64,000 bases of DNA from Flavobacterium chryseum (GCF_004362015.1 NZ_SNWW01000001.1:124001-188000), one strand, 5' to 3'. Shown: positions 1 through 9,537, counted from the stretch's first letter. Notes: generated by a model from the sequence alone, not told the origin. Numbers and translations: made by a program.

Positions 1-2429
1 TGATAGCAGGCACAACAGCCTGGTCTCAGGAAAAAGCAAGTATCAAAGGTCAGATTACTTTAAACAATAATGAGTCTCCAGAGAATATTTCTGTTGTTTT
101 AAAAGGTACAAAATCGGGTACAACAACAGATGAAGAAGGTAATTATATCTTAAAAAATATCAAACCAGGAACTTATACTTTAAAAGTTTCTTCTGTAGGG
201 TACATTACACAAGAAAAATTGATTGTACTTAAAGAAGGCGATAACTTAACTCAGAACTTTGCTGTTTCTACAAATTCAGAAGATTTAACAGAGGTAGTTG
301 TAAATGGCGGTAGAAAAAACCATTTTGCACGTAAAGACAATAAACAAGTGTCGAGATTACCTCTTAAAAATCTTGAGAACCCACAATCATATACTACCAT
401 TACAGGTGAATTATTAAAAGAACAAGTAGTTACCAATTTTGATGATGCCTTGAAGAATGCATCTGGTATTACACCACTTTGGGCTGCAACAGGCCGTGCC
501 GGAGATGGAGCTGCTTATTATTCTCTAAGAGGATTTCCAGTTCAGCCAACAATGGTTAATGGTTTACCAGGTTTAACAAACGGAAGTTTAGATCCTGCTA
601 ACATAGACAGAATTGAAATTATCAGAGGTCCATCAGGAACCTTGTTCGGAAGTAGCTTAATCTCTTATGGAGGGTTAATTAATACTACTACAAAAAGACC
701 TTACAAAACTTTTGGAGGAGAAATAAATTATACGGTAGGAAGCTATGGTTTAAATCGCGCAACTGTAGATTTGAACACACCTCTTAACGATAAAAAAACT
801 TTAAATTTCAGGATAAATTCAGCTTACAACGAACAAAATAGTTTTCAGGATGCTGGTTTTAGAGAATCCTATTTTATAGCGCCTTCATTATCTTATGAAG
901 TAAACGATAAATTATCATTCTTAGTTAATACAGAATTTATGAGCAACGAATCTACAAATGCAACAATGTTATTTTTAGATAGAGGTGCTCCATTAAGAGT
1001 TCATAATATTAATGAATTAAATTATGACAACAAACGTTCGTACACTAGTAATGAACTTACTATGAAAACTCCTTCTTATAATATTCAGGCTCAAATGAAT
1101 TACAAATTTTCTGAGCAATGGAGTTCTCAAACCATTTTCTCAACGAGCTCTGCAAAATCAGTAGGAAACTATACTTATTTATACGAAGGAACGAGCAATC
1201 CGTTATTTGCTTCAATTAAGGAAGGAATTGTTTTAGGATGTTTTTTTACCGATCAGGACAATCAAAATATAACAACTGATATTCAGCAAAATTTTAATGG
1301 TGACTTTAAAATTGGAAGTGTAAGAAACAGAATTGTTGTTGGTTTTGATTATTTCAAAAGAACGGCTTCTGATCGAAGTACTGGATATTTTGGTAACGGT
1401 TATATCTACATTGGTAATGATCTACAATCTTTTAATAACCTTTTTGGACCAACAAATGGTGATACCGGAAATTTAACAAAAGCTGGATCTGATGCAATTA
1501 TTGGAAACAGTCCAAGAAATAACAACAATACAAAACAAGAAACATACAGTGCTTATGTTTCAGATGTAATAAATTTTACACCTGAGTTGTCAGCGATGTT
1601 AAGTTTACGTGCTGACCGTTTCATGAATGCTAAAAATGACGGATATAACCAAACTGCATTTTCTCCAAAATTTGGATTAGTATACCAACCGATTCTAGAT
1701 AAGGTTTCTATTTTTGCCAATTACATGAACGGATTCGTTAATGTTGCACCAGGTCAAAATCGTACAGCTACTATTGTAACACCATTGACCTTTAATCCTG
1801 AACATGCAGATCAGTTTGAAGTAGGGACAAAGTTGAATCTTTTTAAAGACAAACTTTACGCTACTTTTAGCTATTACGATATTAAGGTTACAGATCAGGT
1901 TTATGTAGTAGAAACTCCTTATGTAGACCCAAATGACCCAACTGCTGAATTGCCAAATAATCAGACTACTTATCAGGACGGAGCTCAGAAAAACAAAGGT
2001 TTTGAAGCAGAATTTGTTGCAAACCCAATTAATGGATTAAACATTGTTTTTGGATACAGTTACAATGATGCTGTTTTAACAAAAGGAGATCCTGACTTTG
2101 TAGGTCACAGATCTGAAAATGCAGGACCTAGAAATCTGGCAAACCTTTGGGCTAGTTATAAATTTACCAACGGTTTATTGAGAGGTTTTGGTTTAGGTTT
2201 TGGAGGAAATTATGTTGGTGATAACATGATTATGAATAGAAATGTTGCCGGAACATTTACAATTCCTGAATACACAGTTCTAAATTCATCTTTGTTTTAC
2301 AGTGCTGAAAAATTTACAATCACAGCTAAATTAAACAACATTGCAAATAAAGAAATCTATGATGGTTGGTCAACAGTTCACCCTAAAGATCCAAGAGCAA
2401 TAGTAGGAAGTTTTACTTACAGATTCTAA
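1..2429 (+). CDS. TonB-dependent siderophore receptor (5' end missing)
   Basis: Outer-membrane active transporter, probably for a ferric siderophore. The reading frame is open from base 3, so the gene enters from the left edge; the first visible residues (IAGTTAWSQE) look like the end of a signal peptide, so only about 15-20 residues are missing. It starts with a carboxypeptidase-regulatory-like beta-sandwich (KGQITLNNNE... GTYTLKVSSVGY), then the plug (YTTITGELL, IEIIRGPSG, LFGSS) and a long beta-barrel ending in an aromatic residue (SFTYRF). The plug wording is that of the ferrichrome/FecA-like group, not the SusC group. Downstream genes encode small iron-uptake membrane proteins and PepSY proteins, which supports iron rather than glycan uptake. 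The substrate cannot be told from sequence. Confidence 0.9.
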   Translation, partial: IAGTTAWSQEKASIKGQITLNNNESPENISVVLKGTKSGTTTDEEGNYILKNIKPGTYTLKVSSVGYITQEKLIVLKEGDNLTQNFAVSTNSEDLTEVVVNGGRKNHFARKDNKQVSRLPLKNLENPQSYTTITGELLKEQVVTNFDDALKNASGITPLWAATGRAGDGAAYYSLRGFPVQPTMVNGLPGLTNGSLDPANIDRIEIIRGPSGTLFGSSLISYGGLINTTTKRPYKTFGGEINYTVGSYGLNRATVDLNTPLNDKKTLNFRINSAYNEQNSFQDAGFRESYFIAPSLSYEVNDKLSFLVNTEFMSNESTNATMLFLDRGAPLRVHNINELNYDNKRSYTSNELTMKTPSYNIQAQMNYKFSEQWSSQTIFSTSSAKSVGNYTYLYEGTSNPLFASIKEGIVLGCFFTDQDNQNITTDIQQNFNGDFKIGSVRNRIVVGFDYFKRTASDRSTGYFGNGYIYIGNDLQSFNNLFGPTNGDTGNLTKAGSDAIIGNSPRNNNNTKQETYSAYVSDVINFTPELSAMLSLRADRFMNAKNDGYNQTAFSPKFGLVYQPILDKVSIFANYMNGFVNVAPGQNRTATIVTPLTFNPEHADQFEVGTKLNLFKDKLYATFSYYDIKVTDQVYVVETPYVDPNDPTAELPNNQTTYQDGAQKNKGFEAEFVANPINGLNIVFGYSYNDAVLTKGDPDFVGHRSENAGPRNLANLWASYKFTNGLLRGFGLGFGGNYVGDNMIMNRNVAGTFTIPEYTVLNSSLFYSAEKFTITAKLNNIANKEIYDGWSTVHPKDPRAIVGSFTYRF

Positions 2430-2440
2430 TAAAAACAAAA

Positions 2441-2472
2441 CACCTTTCTATTAAATTAGAAAGGTGTTTTTT
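2441..2472 (+). terminator. Rho-independent terminator after the TonB receptor
   Basis: A 9-bp perfect stem (CACCTTTCT / AGAAAGGTG) with an 8-nt loop is followed by six T residues. It lies between the receptor stop and the next start 15 bases later, so the small genes downstream probably depend on read-through. Confidence 0.85.
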
Positions 2473-2486
2473 AAATTTTTAAAATT

Positions 2487-2819
2487 ATGATAACAATAGC
2501 AAGTCTTATCGTTTTTTTAGCTTTTTACACTTTGTATTATACATCAAAAAGAGCTGTACTATCTTATGATTTAGGTTTTGAAAAATGGATGAAAAACAAT
2601 CCCAAGCAAACCAAAATCACAGGACTAACTCTACTTTTATTAGCCTATATCTTTTGGCTTTTTACTCAATCTTTAGGTTGCGGAACTCTAATGTTTTTTA
2701 TTCAGTTGATGGCCATAGGTAGTTTAATCGTCATTTTAAGTCCATTAAAAAAGATAAGCAATAAAGCCATTATTGTACTATTTGTAATTGTTGCTTTATT
2801 AGAATTCTATTACAACTAA
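2487..2819 (+). CDS. Small inner-membrane protein, DUF3325-like
   Basis: A 110-residue, very hydrophobic protein with about three to four membrane helices (residues 1-18, 43-62, 66-86, 91-108) and a charged loop between the first two. No catalytic motif is visible. In proteobacterial siderophore loci a receptor is often followed by a DUF3325 and a DUF3649 membrane protein and then PepSY proteins. Order, size and topology here match that pattern, so I assign it tentatively to the DUF3325 type. Function is unknown; a role in iron or siderophore handling at the inner membrane is inference from position. Confidence 0.6.
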   Translation: MITIASLIVFLAFYTLYYTSKRAVLSYDLGFEKWMKNNPKQTKITGLTLLLLAYIFWLFTQSLGCGTLMFFIQLMAIGSLIVILSPLKKISNKAIIVLFVIVALLEFYYN

Positions 2820-2836
2820 TTATTTCTGACCACAAT

Positions 2837-3139
2837 ATGCCAGCAAATCCTAAATATCTAACACAATCTCCCTGGCAACGATTTGCCAAAATAACAGCTG
2901 CCATTTTGGGTGGCTATTTTGTTTCTGTTACTTTTCATCTGGCTTTGGCTTCGTGGTTTAGCAGAGCCAATATTTTAATGACAATGGCTTTTAGTGGTTT
3001 TATTCTTTGGGTCGCATTAATGGTAGTTGCCTTTCTGGCAAAAAACGGATGGAAAATTTGGGGTCTTTACATCCTTCTCACCTTAGTTTTTTCTCTTTTT
3101 ATTTATCTCGGTCAAACCTATAATCCAACGGCGCAATAA
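2837..3139 (+). CDS. Small iron-uptake membrane protein, DUF3649-like
   Basis: A 100-residue protein with three predicted membrane helices (about residues 18-40, 46-66 and 72-92) after a short polar N-terminus. It lies 17 bases after the preceding small membrane gene and 3 bases before the PepSY gene, so the three are almost certainly co-transcribed. Layout and the motif W-x-R-F-x-K-I-x-A-A-I-x-G-G-Y fit the DUF3649 family found next to siderophore receptors. No enzymatic residues are visible; the exact role is not known. Confidence 0.6.
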   Translation: MPANPKYLTQSPWQRFAKITAAILGGYFVSVTFHLALASWFSRANILMTMAFSGFILWVALMVVAFLAKNGWKIWGLYILLTLVFSLFIYLGQTYNPTAQ

Positions 3140-3142
3140 CCT

Positions 3143-4687
3143 ATGAGCAATCGTAATTATAATATCTATTTTCACACACATACGGTTAGCGGAATCGTTA
3201 TTAGTGTCGTACTTTTTGTGATTTTCTTTGCCGGGTCCTTTTCTTTTTTTAGAGATGAAATCATCAATTGGGAAAGAAGTGAATCTACAGCACTTACAAA
3301 TGAAATTCAACTGAATTATAACACTGCATTAGATACGCTTGACAAAAAATATATTTTACATGGTAGAAATATTACCATTTCTAAACCAAGTACAGAAAGA
3401 AGAGTTGCCGTTTATTTAGAAGGCACAAAAGATACTTTGGCTCCGGCCAAGCAAAAAGAAGGAACATTTTTTTATCTTGATACTAAAAACTTTAAATCGT
3501 TCACTTACGAAGAATCATATTCTTTAGGAGAGTTTTTATACCGTTTGCATTTTTTAGCACAAATTCCTTATCCGGTTGGATATTACCTTTCAGGTTTTAT
3601 AGCTTTATTCTTTTTGTTTGCAATTGTAACCGGGGTTTTATTGCATTGGAAAAAAATTGTCTCTAACTTTTATGTTTTCCGTCCGAAGGAAAAATTAAAA
3701 ACATTATGGACAGATGCGCATACATCATTAGGAATGATTGGTTTACCCTTTCAATTCGTGTATGCAGTAACGGGGGCTTTCTTTATGATTAAACTTTTGA
3801 TTGTCGCTCCGGCAGTAATGGCTTTATACAAAGGAGATCAGGCTAAATTGTATAAAGAATTAGAGTATACTGATCCTGATTATAAATTTGACAATAAAAA
3901 ATTAGCAACACCTTTTAATATTGATCGGTTGGTTGCAAAGGCAAAAAATAACTGGCAGGATTTTGAAGTTACACGCGTTTTCATTCAAAATTATGGCGAT
4001 GCGAATATGCATATTTTAGTGGAGGGTGAAATTCCTCATCACAAAAAATTTACAGGAGTTGGAAAAGTAATTTACCGAATTGTTGACGGAAAAGAAATTG
4101 CCCGAAAAAATCCTATTACGCAAACCAGTTATTTAGACGTTGTAAAGAATGTTTTATACCGAATTCACTATGGTGATTACGGCGGTTATGCCTTAAAAAT
4201 CGTGAGTTTCATTTTAGGAATTATAACTTGTTTTGTCATCATTTCAGGAGTTATGATTTGGCTGATTGCAAGAAAAAAAAACAATATGCCGGAAAAGAAG
4301 AGACGTTTCAACGCAGCCGTTGTTCGCATTTATTTGGCAATTTGTTTAAGCATGTATCCAATTACTGCGCTTGCTTTTATTGGAACTAAACTTTTTTATC
4401 CGTTAAGTCAGTCTAATTTATTCATGCTTTATTTTGGCGGATGGTTGTTGCTGGCAATCTTTTTTATAATTAAAAAGAATGATGGTTTTACCAACAAATT
4501 CTGTTTGATTTCGGGAAGTATTTTAGGATTTTTAATCCCGATTACAAACGGACTTGTTTCCGGAACCTGGTTTTGGAGTTCTTTCGTTCAAAATCATGTT
4601 CAGGTTTTCTTTATAGATGTTTTCTGGATTGTGCTTGCTTCAATATCACTTTATGTAGCGTTTAATTTGAAACCAAGAAAGAAGTAG
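3143..4687 (+). CDS. PepSY-associated transmembrane protein, PiuB/FoxB-like
   Basis: A 514-residue inner-membrane protein with an N-terminal helix after a polar start, a periplasmic PepSY-type domain, a central pair of helices and a C-terminal bundle of several helices. Conserved histidines sit at the helix ends (FHTHTVSG, RLHFLAQ, DAHTSLG, RIHYGDYGG). In the FoxB/PiuB family such histidines bind heme, and FoxB takes part in reductive iron release from siderophores. A membrane reductase acting after the upstream receptor is therefore likely. It is the last gene of the tightly packed group; the second PepSY gene lies about 210 bases further on behind an inverted repeat. Confidence 0.8.
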   Translation: MSNRNYNIYFHTHTVSGIVISVVLFVIFFAGSFSFFRDEIINWERSESTALTNEIQLNYNTALDTLDKKYILHGRNITISKPSTERRVAVYLEGTKDTLAPAKQKEGTFFYLDTKNFKSFTYEESYSLGEFLYRLHFLAQIPYPVGYYLSGFIALFFLFAIVTGVLLHWKKIVSNFYVFRPKEKLKTLWTDAHTSLGMIGLPFQFVYAVTGAFFMIKLLIVAPAVMALYKGDQAKLYKELEYTDPDYKFDNKKLATPFNIDRLVAKAKNNWQDFEVTRVFIQNYGDANMHILVEGEIPHHKKFTGVGKVIYRIVDGKEIARKNPITQTSYLDVVKNVLYRIHYGDYGGYALKIVSFILGIITCFVIISGVMIWLIARKKNNMPEKKRRFNAAVVRIYLAICLSMYPITALAFIGTKLFYPLSQSNLFMLYFGGWLLLAIFFIIKKNDGFTNKFCLISGSILGFLIPITNGLVSGTWFWSSFVQNHVQVFFIDVFWIVLASISLYVAFNLKPRKK

Positions 4688-4710
4688 TTTAGTAAAATTT
4701 ATAGCATTTC

Positions 4711-4788
4711 TCGCAGATTTAAACAGATTAAAGTTTATTAATTATAAAAAATCATTTTTAGATCTGCTTAAATCTTTTTAAATCTGCG
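4711..4788. repeat. Imperfect intergenic inverted repeat (CGCAGATTTAAA family)
   Basis: The left arm (from 4711, TCGCAGATTTAAACAGATT) is answered by a right arm ending AAATCTGCG at 4788, with several mismatches and a loop of about 30 bases. It lies between the two PepSY genes. No T-run follows directly, so this is not a typical terminator; it resembles dispersed palindromic elements. Confidence 0.55.
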
Positions 4789-4852
4789 TGAAAAAACACT
4801 TTGCTACTTGACGTCAGTATAAGAGCTAATAATCAAGTAATACTTAAAATAT

Positions 4853-4883
4853 TTGTCCCATATCAATTTAGCGTATACATTTA
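4853..4883 (+). promoter_or_regulatory. Candidate promoter for the second PepSY gene
   Basis: TTG at 4853-4855, a 20-base spacer and TACATTTA at 4876-4883 fit the Bacteroidota pattern TTG-N17-23-TAnnTTTG except for the last base. The predicted start site would lie only about 10 bases before the ATG at 4898. Confidence 0.35.
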
Positions 4884-4897
4884 CGCTTTTATTCAAA

Positions 4898-6025
4898 ATG
4901 GGATTCAAAACAAAAATACGGTTTATACACAAATGGCTCGGATTAATTTCCGGGCTTATTGTTTTTATTGTCAGCATTACGGGTTGTATATTCTGTTTTC
5001 ATGACGAAATAAAGGACATTACAAGAAAAGAATGGCGTTTGGTTGAACCTCAAAACAAACCATTTATTCCTCCATCTGTTTTACTGGGCAAAGCCAAAGA
5101 AATTCTTCCCAGTTATAAATCAGCTATGGTTTCCTATTACGGAAGAGATCGTTCGGCAATCGTCTATACTTACTCTGATATAGGAAATTTATACCTCTAC
5201 TTTAATCCCTATACAGGAAAACATTTAAAAATAGAAAATCCTGAAACTGATTTTTTTATCATTGTCGAATACATTCATTTGTATCTGCTTCTTCCCGATT
5301 ACATTGGCAAACACATTATTGGCGGCGCAACAATTATCTTTATCATTTTACTTATTACGGGAATTATTCAATGGTGGCCAAAACGAAAAAATGATCTTAA
5401 AAGAGTTTTCACTGTAAAATGGTCTGCAAAATGGCGTCGTGTAAATTACGACTGGCACAATACATCCGGATTTTACATTTCAATTATTGCCGCAATTATA
5501 GCCATAACCGGTTTAACTTTTACTTACGAATGGGTTGGCGATGGAATTTACAAGACTTTTAATTTTGGTGGCGATAAAACTTTAGAAACAAAAGCACCCA
5601 TAATTGACACCACAAAATTCAAAGCAAATAAAATGATTGCCATTGATCGTGCTTTTCTACAAACTATGAAATTGCAGCCAAAAGCCGAAATGTTTTATGT
5701 AACAACTCCACAGCAAAAAGGAGATATTATAAATACAGGCGCATATCCGCATACTTTACGATACGATCATCAAAGCAATTATTATTTTCATCCAAGCGAT
5801 GGAAAATTAATTCAAAGTGATCCTTACGATAAAAAAAGTCTGGGTTTACAAGTTGTTGAAATGAATTATGGAATTCACACAGGTCAAATTTTGGATTTAC
5901 CAGGAAAAATTATTGCATTTACAGTAAGTTTAATTGCGGCTGCTTTGCCTGTAACTGGTTTTGTAATTTGGTATGGAAGAAGAAAAAAATCTAAAAAATC
6001 AAAGCATAAAAAAACCGCTCATTAA
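4898..6025 (+). CDS. PepSY domain-containing membrane protein, PiuB-like
   Basis: A 375-residue protein paralogous in plan to the upstream PepSY gene. It has an N-terminal helix after FIHKWLGLISG, a PepSY domain (about residues 55-125), a helix pair around 150-180, the WHNTSG motif, a second periplasmic part and a last helix before a very basic tail. Histidines at FIHKW, YIHLYLLL, YDWHNTSG and YGIHTG are the expected heme-ligand positions of FoxB/PiuB-like reductases. I chose the ATG at 4898 because the frame upstream opens only with a TTG and the resulting 15 residues look like non-coding sequence. The iron-reductase role is inference from family and from the adjacent receptor. Confidence 0.8.
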   Translation: MGFKTKIRFIHKWLGLISGLIVFIVSITGCIFCFHDEIKDITRKEWRLVEPQNKPFIPPSVLLGKAKEILPSYKSAMVSYYGRDRSAIVYTYSDIGNLYLYFNPYTGKHLKIENPETDFFIIVEYIHLYLLLPDYIGKHIIGGATIIFIILLITGIIQWWPKRKNDLKRVFTVKWSAKWRRVNYDWHNTSGFYISIIAAIIAITGLTFTYEWVGDGIYKTFNFGGDKTLETKAPIIDTTKFKANKMIAIDRAFLQTMKLQPKAEMFYVTTPQQKGDIINTGAYPHTLRYDHQSNYYFHPSDGKLIQSDPYDKKSLGLQVVEMNYGIHTGQILDLPGKIIAFTVSLIAAALPVTGFVIWYGRRKKSKKSKHKKTAH

Positions 6026-6036
6026 AAGCGGTTTTT
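6010..6036. terminator. Bidirectional terminator with the PepSY stop codon in its loop
   Basis: A 9-bp stem AAAAACCGC / GCGGTTTTT encloses a 9-nt loop that contains the TAA of the PepSY gene (6023-6025). It is A-rich on one side and T-rich on the other, so it can serve both this gene and the converging minus-strand gene. Confidence 0.8.
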
Positions 6037-6054
6037 CAAATTATTGAAATCATC

Positions 6055-6402
6055 TTAATTTCTATCTGCCAAAGCATTTTTCTGTAAATTTTTAATCGAG
6101 GTGATTTTGCTATTTTCATAAGCAACTTCAGAAAGTTTATTATCATTAAAGAAAATCCATTTTCCTGTTTTCACTCCGTCAGTGTACTCTCCTACTGCAA
6201 GTTTGTTTCCATTTTCGTCATAAGATACCCAAACTCCATCTAATTTACCTTCTTTATAGAAGCCTTCTTGTTGTACTTTTCCATTTTCATAATAGTAAGT
6301 AGCTTTTACTTTATTTCCAACAGCTTCTAATTCTGGTTTTACTTCTTGTGCAACTAAAATTCCAGAGAACATCATTGCAACTAAAATCACACATTTTTTC
6401 AT
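6055..6402 (-). CDS. MORN-like repeat protein (YwqK-type), exported
   Basis: A 115-residue protein with a signal peptide (MKKCVILVAMMFSGILVAQ) followed by three to four short repeats of the type G-x-W-x-x-Y-x-E-N-G-x-K, e.g. YYENGKVQQEGFYKEGKLDG, VSYDENGNK and IFFNDNKL. This is the MORN_2 pattern of the YwqK family, sometimes labelled antitoxin, although no toxin partner is visible here. I chose the ATG at 6402, where the signal peptide starts; a frame extension of 8 residues upstream is unlikely. A TATATTTG word lies upstream on the minus strand (6442 to 6435). The function of such single exported proteins in flavobacteria is unknown. Confidence 0.75.
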   Translation of the reverse strand: MKKCVILVAMMFSGILVAQEVKPELEAVGNKVKATYYYENGKVQQEGFYKEGKLDGVWVSYDENGNKLAVGEYTDGVKTGKWIFFNDNKLSEVAYENSKITSIKNLQKNALADRN

Positions 6403-6434
6403 ATCTTTAGGTATTAATGTTATCAAATCTTTAC

Positions 6435-6442
6435 CAAATATA
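6435..6442 (-). promoter_or_regulatory. -7 element for the MORN-like gene
   Basis: On the minus strand the sequence TATATTTG lies about 33 bases upstream of the ATG at 6402. It matches the TAnnTTTG consensus; no clear -33 TTG was found at the usual distance. Confidence 0.45.
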
Positions 6443-6528
6443 ATTAAATGTTTACATTAAAAAAACTTTTACTTAACAATTTGGTAACATTGGATAAAAA
6501 CTTAACATTGGAAATCTACCATAGACAC

Positions 6529-6555
6529 AAAAACCAACGCTTAAGCATTGGTTTT
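6529..6555 (-). terminator. Terminator after the TlpA-like gene
   Basis: On the minus strand AAAACCAATGC pairs with GCGTTGGTTTT (one mismatch) around a short loop and is followed by T residues. It lies about 60 bases downstream of the thioredoxin-like gene stop. Confidence 0.7.
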
Positions 6556-6611
6556 ACTGGTTTTAAGACGAAATGTATAAAATTACGATATCGTTGTAAT
6601 TATTACGAAAT

Positions 6612-7607
6612 TTAATTCAATAGAGCGTCTAACTTAGTTTGTAGCTCTTGTGAAGAAGGTCTTGGGGCATCTGCATTTAAAACATTTCCTTTTGGATCAA
6701 TTAAAATAAATCTGGGAATCGACATTACTCCATAACTTTTAATAAATTCTGATTGCCAGTCTTTATCAGAAAACAATTGAATTCCTCCTAATTGTTTATC
6801 CGTTACAAATTTTTGCCATTTATCATGATCTTTCACTACATCGACAGAAACACTCACAAATTCTATGTTTTTTCCGTGATACTTTTCTTCTACTTTTTGC
6901 AAGTAAGGAATTTCTGCTCTGCACGGTCCGCACCACGTTGCCCAAAGATCAATGTATACATATTTCCCTTTTAAATCAGAAAGTTTTGTCTTTCCGCCTT
7001 TGTGGTTTTCATAATCAAATTCTGCAGAAGGTTTTCCGTTCAGCTTATTCATTAAAGAAGCTCTCTCATATTCCTGAACAGCATATTGATTAAACTCTTC
7101 AAAAGATTTTTTTAAAGCTGTTTTAAATTCAGGATCATAATCGCCTTTTTCGATTTTTTCTAAGTCTGATTTTTTCTTCGTTTCAACTAACGATGCAAAT
7201 TCAGTCGCTTCTTTTGTAAAAGCTTCATTTAGAAATTTTTCGTTAGATAAAGCATATTGTGCAAGAAAGTTACTTTCGTTTACTCCTTTACCTTTATATA
7301 CAATCGTTTCATCAAACTCTTTGGCATTCATTGTCAGATTTACTTCAGAATTTGGTTTTAAGTATAAATTAGAAGACTCTACTCCATCTGAAAACATATA
7401 AAACCCTTTTGGAGCTTCAAAATTGGCAGCAAATAATTCTTTTTTATTAATCGGAATTACTTGTTTGAAATTATTCGCTCCTTTAATTACTAAAGTATCG
7501 CTGTTTCTGTTGCTTATTTTAGCCGTAAATGCAATCTGACTTTTGGCTTGACCAATAACATTCAAAGCGCTCAAAATCAATAATCCGGAAACGAAAATTT
7601 TCTTCAT
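6612..7607 (-). CDS. TlpA-family thioredoxin-like protein with DUF4369 domain
   Basis: A 331-residue exported thiol-disulfide protein. The signal peptide is MKKIFVSGLLILSALNVIGQ. Residues about 25-110 resemble DUF4369, followed by a helical linker rich in K and E, and a thioredoxin fold from about residue 195 with the redox motif WATWCGPC, then FVSVSVD and a cis-proline segment (MSIPRFILID). This architecture is common in Bacteroidota, where such proteins act as periplasmic reductases for protein disulfides or cytochrome maturation; the substrate is not evident. A TAGATTTG word lies upstream on the minus strand (7642 to 7635). Confidence 0.85.
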   Translation of the reverse strand: MKKIFVSGLLILSALNVIGQAKSQIAFTAKISNRNSDTLVIKGANNFKQVIPINKKELFAANFEAPKGFYMFSDGVESSNLYLKPNSEVNLTMNAKEFDETIVYKGKGVNESNFLAQYALSNEKFLNEAFTKEATEFASLVETKKKSDLEKIEKGDYDPEFKTALKKSFEEFNQYAVQEYERASLMNKLNGKPSAEFDYENHKGGKTKLSDLKGKYVYIDLWATWCGPCRAEIPYLQKVEEKYHGKNIEFVSVSVDVVKDHDKWQKFVTDKQLGGIQLFSDKDWQSEFIKSYGVMSIPRFILIDPKGNVLNADAPRPSSQELQTKLDALLN

Positions 7608-7738
7608 ATATAGTAAAGTTTGTTTTTAGTAGTTCAAATCTAAAGAAATTCGAGGTTTGAAATTTAACAATTAACAAAATATTTCAAATTTATGAGTATC
7701 CCGTGGGCACTTTGCTATTTTAATTTGAATTTTGTGTT

Positions 7739-7746
7739 TACTTTTG
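7739..7746 (+). promoter_or_regulatory. -7 promoter element of aspS
   Basis: TACTTTTG fits TAnnTTTG and lies 18 bases upstream of the aspS ATG. A TTTG at 7711 is slightly too far for an ideal -33 box and one at 7724 is too close. Confidence 0.45.
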
Positions 7747-7764
7747 CAGTCTAAAATTTAGATC

Positions 7765-9516
7765 ATGTATAGAAGTCATAATTGCGGCGAGTTAAACGCT
7801 TCAAATATTAATACCGAAGTTACACTTGCAGGCTGGGTTCAAAAATCACGCGATAAAGGATTCATGAATTGGGTTGATTTACGCGACCGTTACGGAATTA
7901 CGCAACTTATTTTCGACGAAAGCCGTTCTGATAAAACTGTTTTTGAACTGGCAAAAACACTTGGTAGAGAGTTTGTGATTCAGGTAAAAGGAACTGTTAT
8001 TGAGCGTGAAGCCAAAAACAAAAATATTCCGACTGGTGAAATCGAAATTTTAGTAACAGAATTAACGATTTTGAATGCAGCACTTACGCCTCCATTTACA
8101 ATTGAAGATGAAACCGATGGTGGAGAAGATATCAGAATGAAATATCGTTATTTAGATATTCGCCGTAATCCTGTAAAAAACAGTTTGCTTTTCCGTCATA
8201 AAGTAGCGATGGAAGTTCGTAAATATTTATCTGATTTAGATTTTTGTGAAGTTGAAACTCCATACTTAATCAAATCGACTCCTGAAGGAGCAAGAGATTT
8301 CGTTGTACCAAGCCGTATGAACGAAGGACAATTTTATGCATTGCCGCAATCTCCTCAAACTTTCAAGCAATTATTGATGGTTGGCGGAATGGATAAATAT
8401 TTCCAGATTGTAAAATGTTTCCGTGACGAAGATTTACGTGCAGACCGTCAGCCTGAGTTTACACAAATCGATTGCGAAATGGCATTTGTAGAACAAGAAG
8501 ACATTTTGAATGTTTTTGAAGGATTGACAAGACATTTACTAAAAGAAATAAAAGGTATCGAAGTAGACAAATTCCCAAGAATTACCTACGACTATGCTAT
8601 GAAAACATATGGAAATGACAAACCGGACATTCGATTCGGAATGGAATTTGGCGAATTAAACGAATTTGCAAAACACAAAGATTTTCCGGTTTTCAACGCT
8701 GCAGAATTAGTGGTTGGAATTGCAGTTCCGGGAGCAGGAAATTATACTCGTAAAGAAATTGACGGATTAATTGACTGGGTAAAACGTCCGCAAGTTGGCG
8801 CATCAGGAATGGTATATTCTAAATGCAATGACGATGGAACTTTTAAATCATCTGTAGATAAATTTTACGATCAGGATGATTTAGCACAATGGGCGAAAAT
8901 TACGGGAGCAAAACCCGGAGATATGATTTTTGTACTTTCAGGTCCTGCTGATAAAACCCGTAGTCAGCTTTCTGCACTTCGTATGGAATTAGCGACTCGT
9001 TTAGGATTGCGTAAACCTGAAGAATTTGCTCCGTTATGGGTTGTAGATTTCCCATTATTAGAATTAGACGAAGAAAGTGGTCGTTATCACGCGATGCACC
9101 ACCCATTTACGTCTCCAAAACCAGAAGACATGCACTTATTAGAAACTGATCCTGGAAAAGTTCGTGCCAATGCTTATGATATGGTTTTAAACGGAAATGA
9201 AATTGGTGGAGGTTCTATTCGTATTCACGATAAAGCAACACAACAATTAATGTTTAAATATTTAGGTTTTACCGAAGAAGAAGCAAAAGCACAATTCGGA
9301 TTCTTAATGGACGCATTTCAATTTGGAGCACCGCCACACGGAGGTTTAGCTTTTGGTTTAGACAGACTAGTTGCTATTTTAGGAGGTCAGGAAACTATTA
9401 GAGATTTTATTGCTTTCCCTAAAAACAATTCAGGCCGAGATGTTATGATTGATGCGCCAGCTAAAATTGATGACGCTCAATTAAAAGAATTGCACATTAA
9501 AGTAGATATAATATAA
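7765..9516 (+). CDS. aspS: Aspartate--tRNA ligase
   Basis: Cytosolic class II aminoacyl-tRNA synthetase that charges tRNA-Asp. It is 583 residues long, as expected for the bacterial type with the GAD insertion. Visible features are the N-terminal OB-fold anticodon-binding domain ([20 protein letters not shown]), motif 1 region ([18 protein letters not shown]), motif 2 ([19 protein letters not shown]) and motif 3 ([15 protein letters not shown]). The GAD domain lies at about residues 290-420. It is monocistronic, with a -7 element upstream and a strong terminator downstream. Whether it also charges tRNA-Asn cannot be decided here. Confidence 0.98.
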   Translation: MYRSHNCGELNASNINTEVTLAGWVQKSRDKGFMNWVDLRDRYGITQLIFDESRSDKTVFELAKTLGREFVIQVKGTVIEREAKNKNIPTGEIEILVTELTILNAALTPPFTIEDETDGGEDIRMKYRYLDIRRNPVKNSLLFRHKVAMEVRKYLSDLDFCEVETPYLIKSTPEGARDFVVPSRMNEGQFYALPQSPQTFKQLLMVGGMDKYFQIVKCFRDEDLRADRQPEFTQIDCEMAFVEQEDILNVFEGLTRHLLKEIKGIEVDKFPRITYDYAMKTYGNDKPDIRFGMEFGELNEFAKHKDFPVFNAAELVVGIAVPGAGNYTRKEIDGLIDWVKRPQVGASGMVYSKCNDDGTFKSSVDKFYDQDDLAQWAKITGAKPGDMIFVLSGPADKTRSQLSALRMELATRLGLRKPEEFAPLWVVDFPLLELDEESGRYHAMHHPFTSPKPEDMHLLETDPGKVRANAYDMVLNGNEIGGGSIRIHDKATQQLMFKYLGFTEEEAKAQFGFLMDAFQFGAPPHGGLAFGLDRLVAILGGQETIRDFIAFPKNNSGRDVMIDAPAKIDDAQLKELHIKVDII

Positions 9517-9537
9517 TTTCCAAAGAAATTTAAATTT

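Noticed and set aside
4801..5004. 67-codon plus-strand ORF at the 5' end of the second PepSY gene
   Set aside because: It overlaps the true PepSY frame, starts with a weak codon and shows no protein features.
6055..6402. MORN-like protein as antitoxin of a toxin-antitoxin pair
   Set aside because: It has a signal peptide and no toxin-like partner gene adjoins it; the antitoxin name is only a habit of annotation for the YwqK family.
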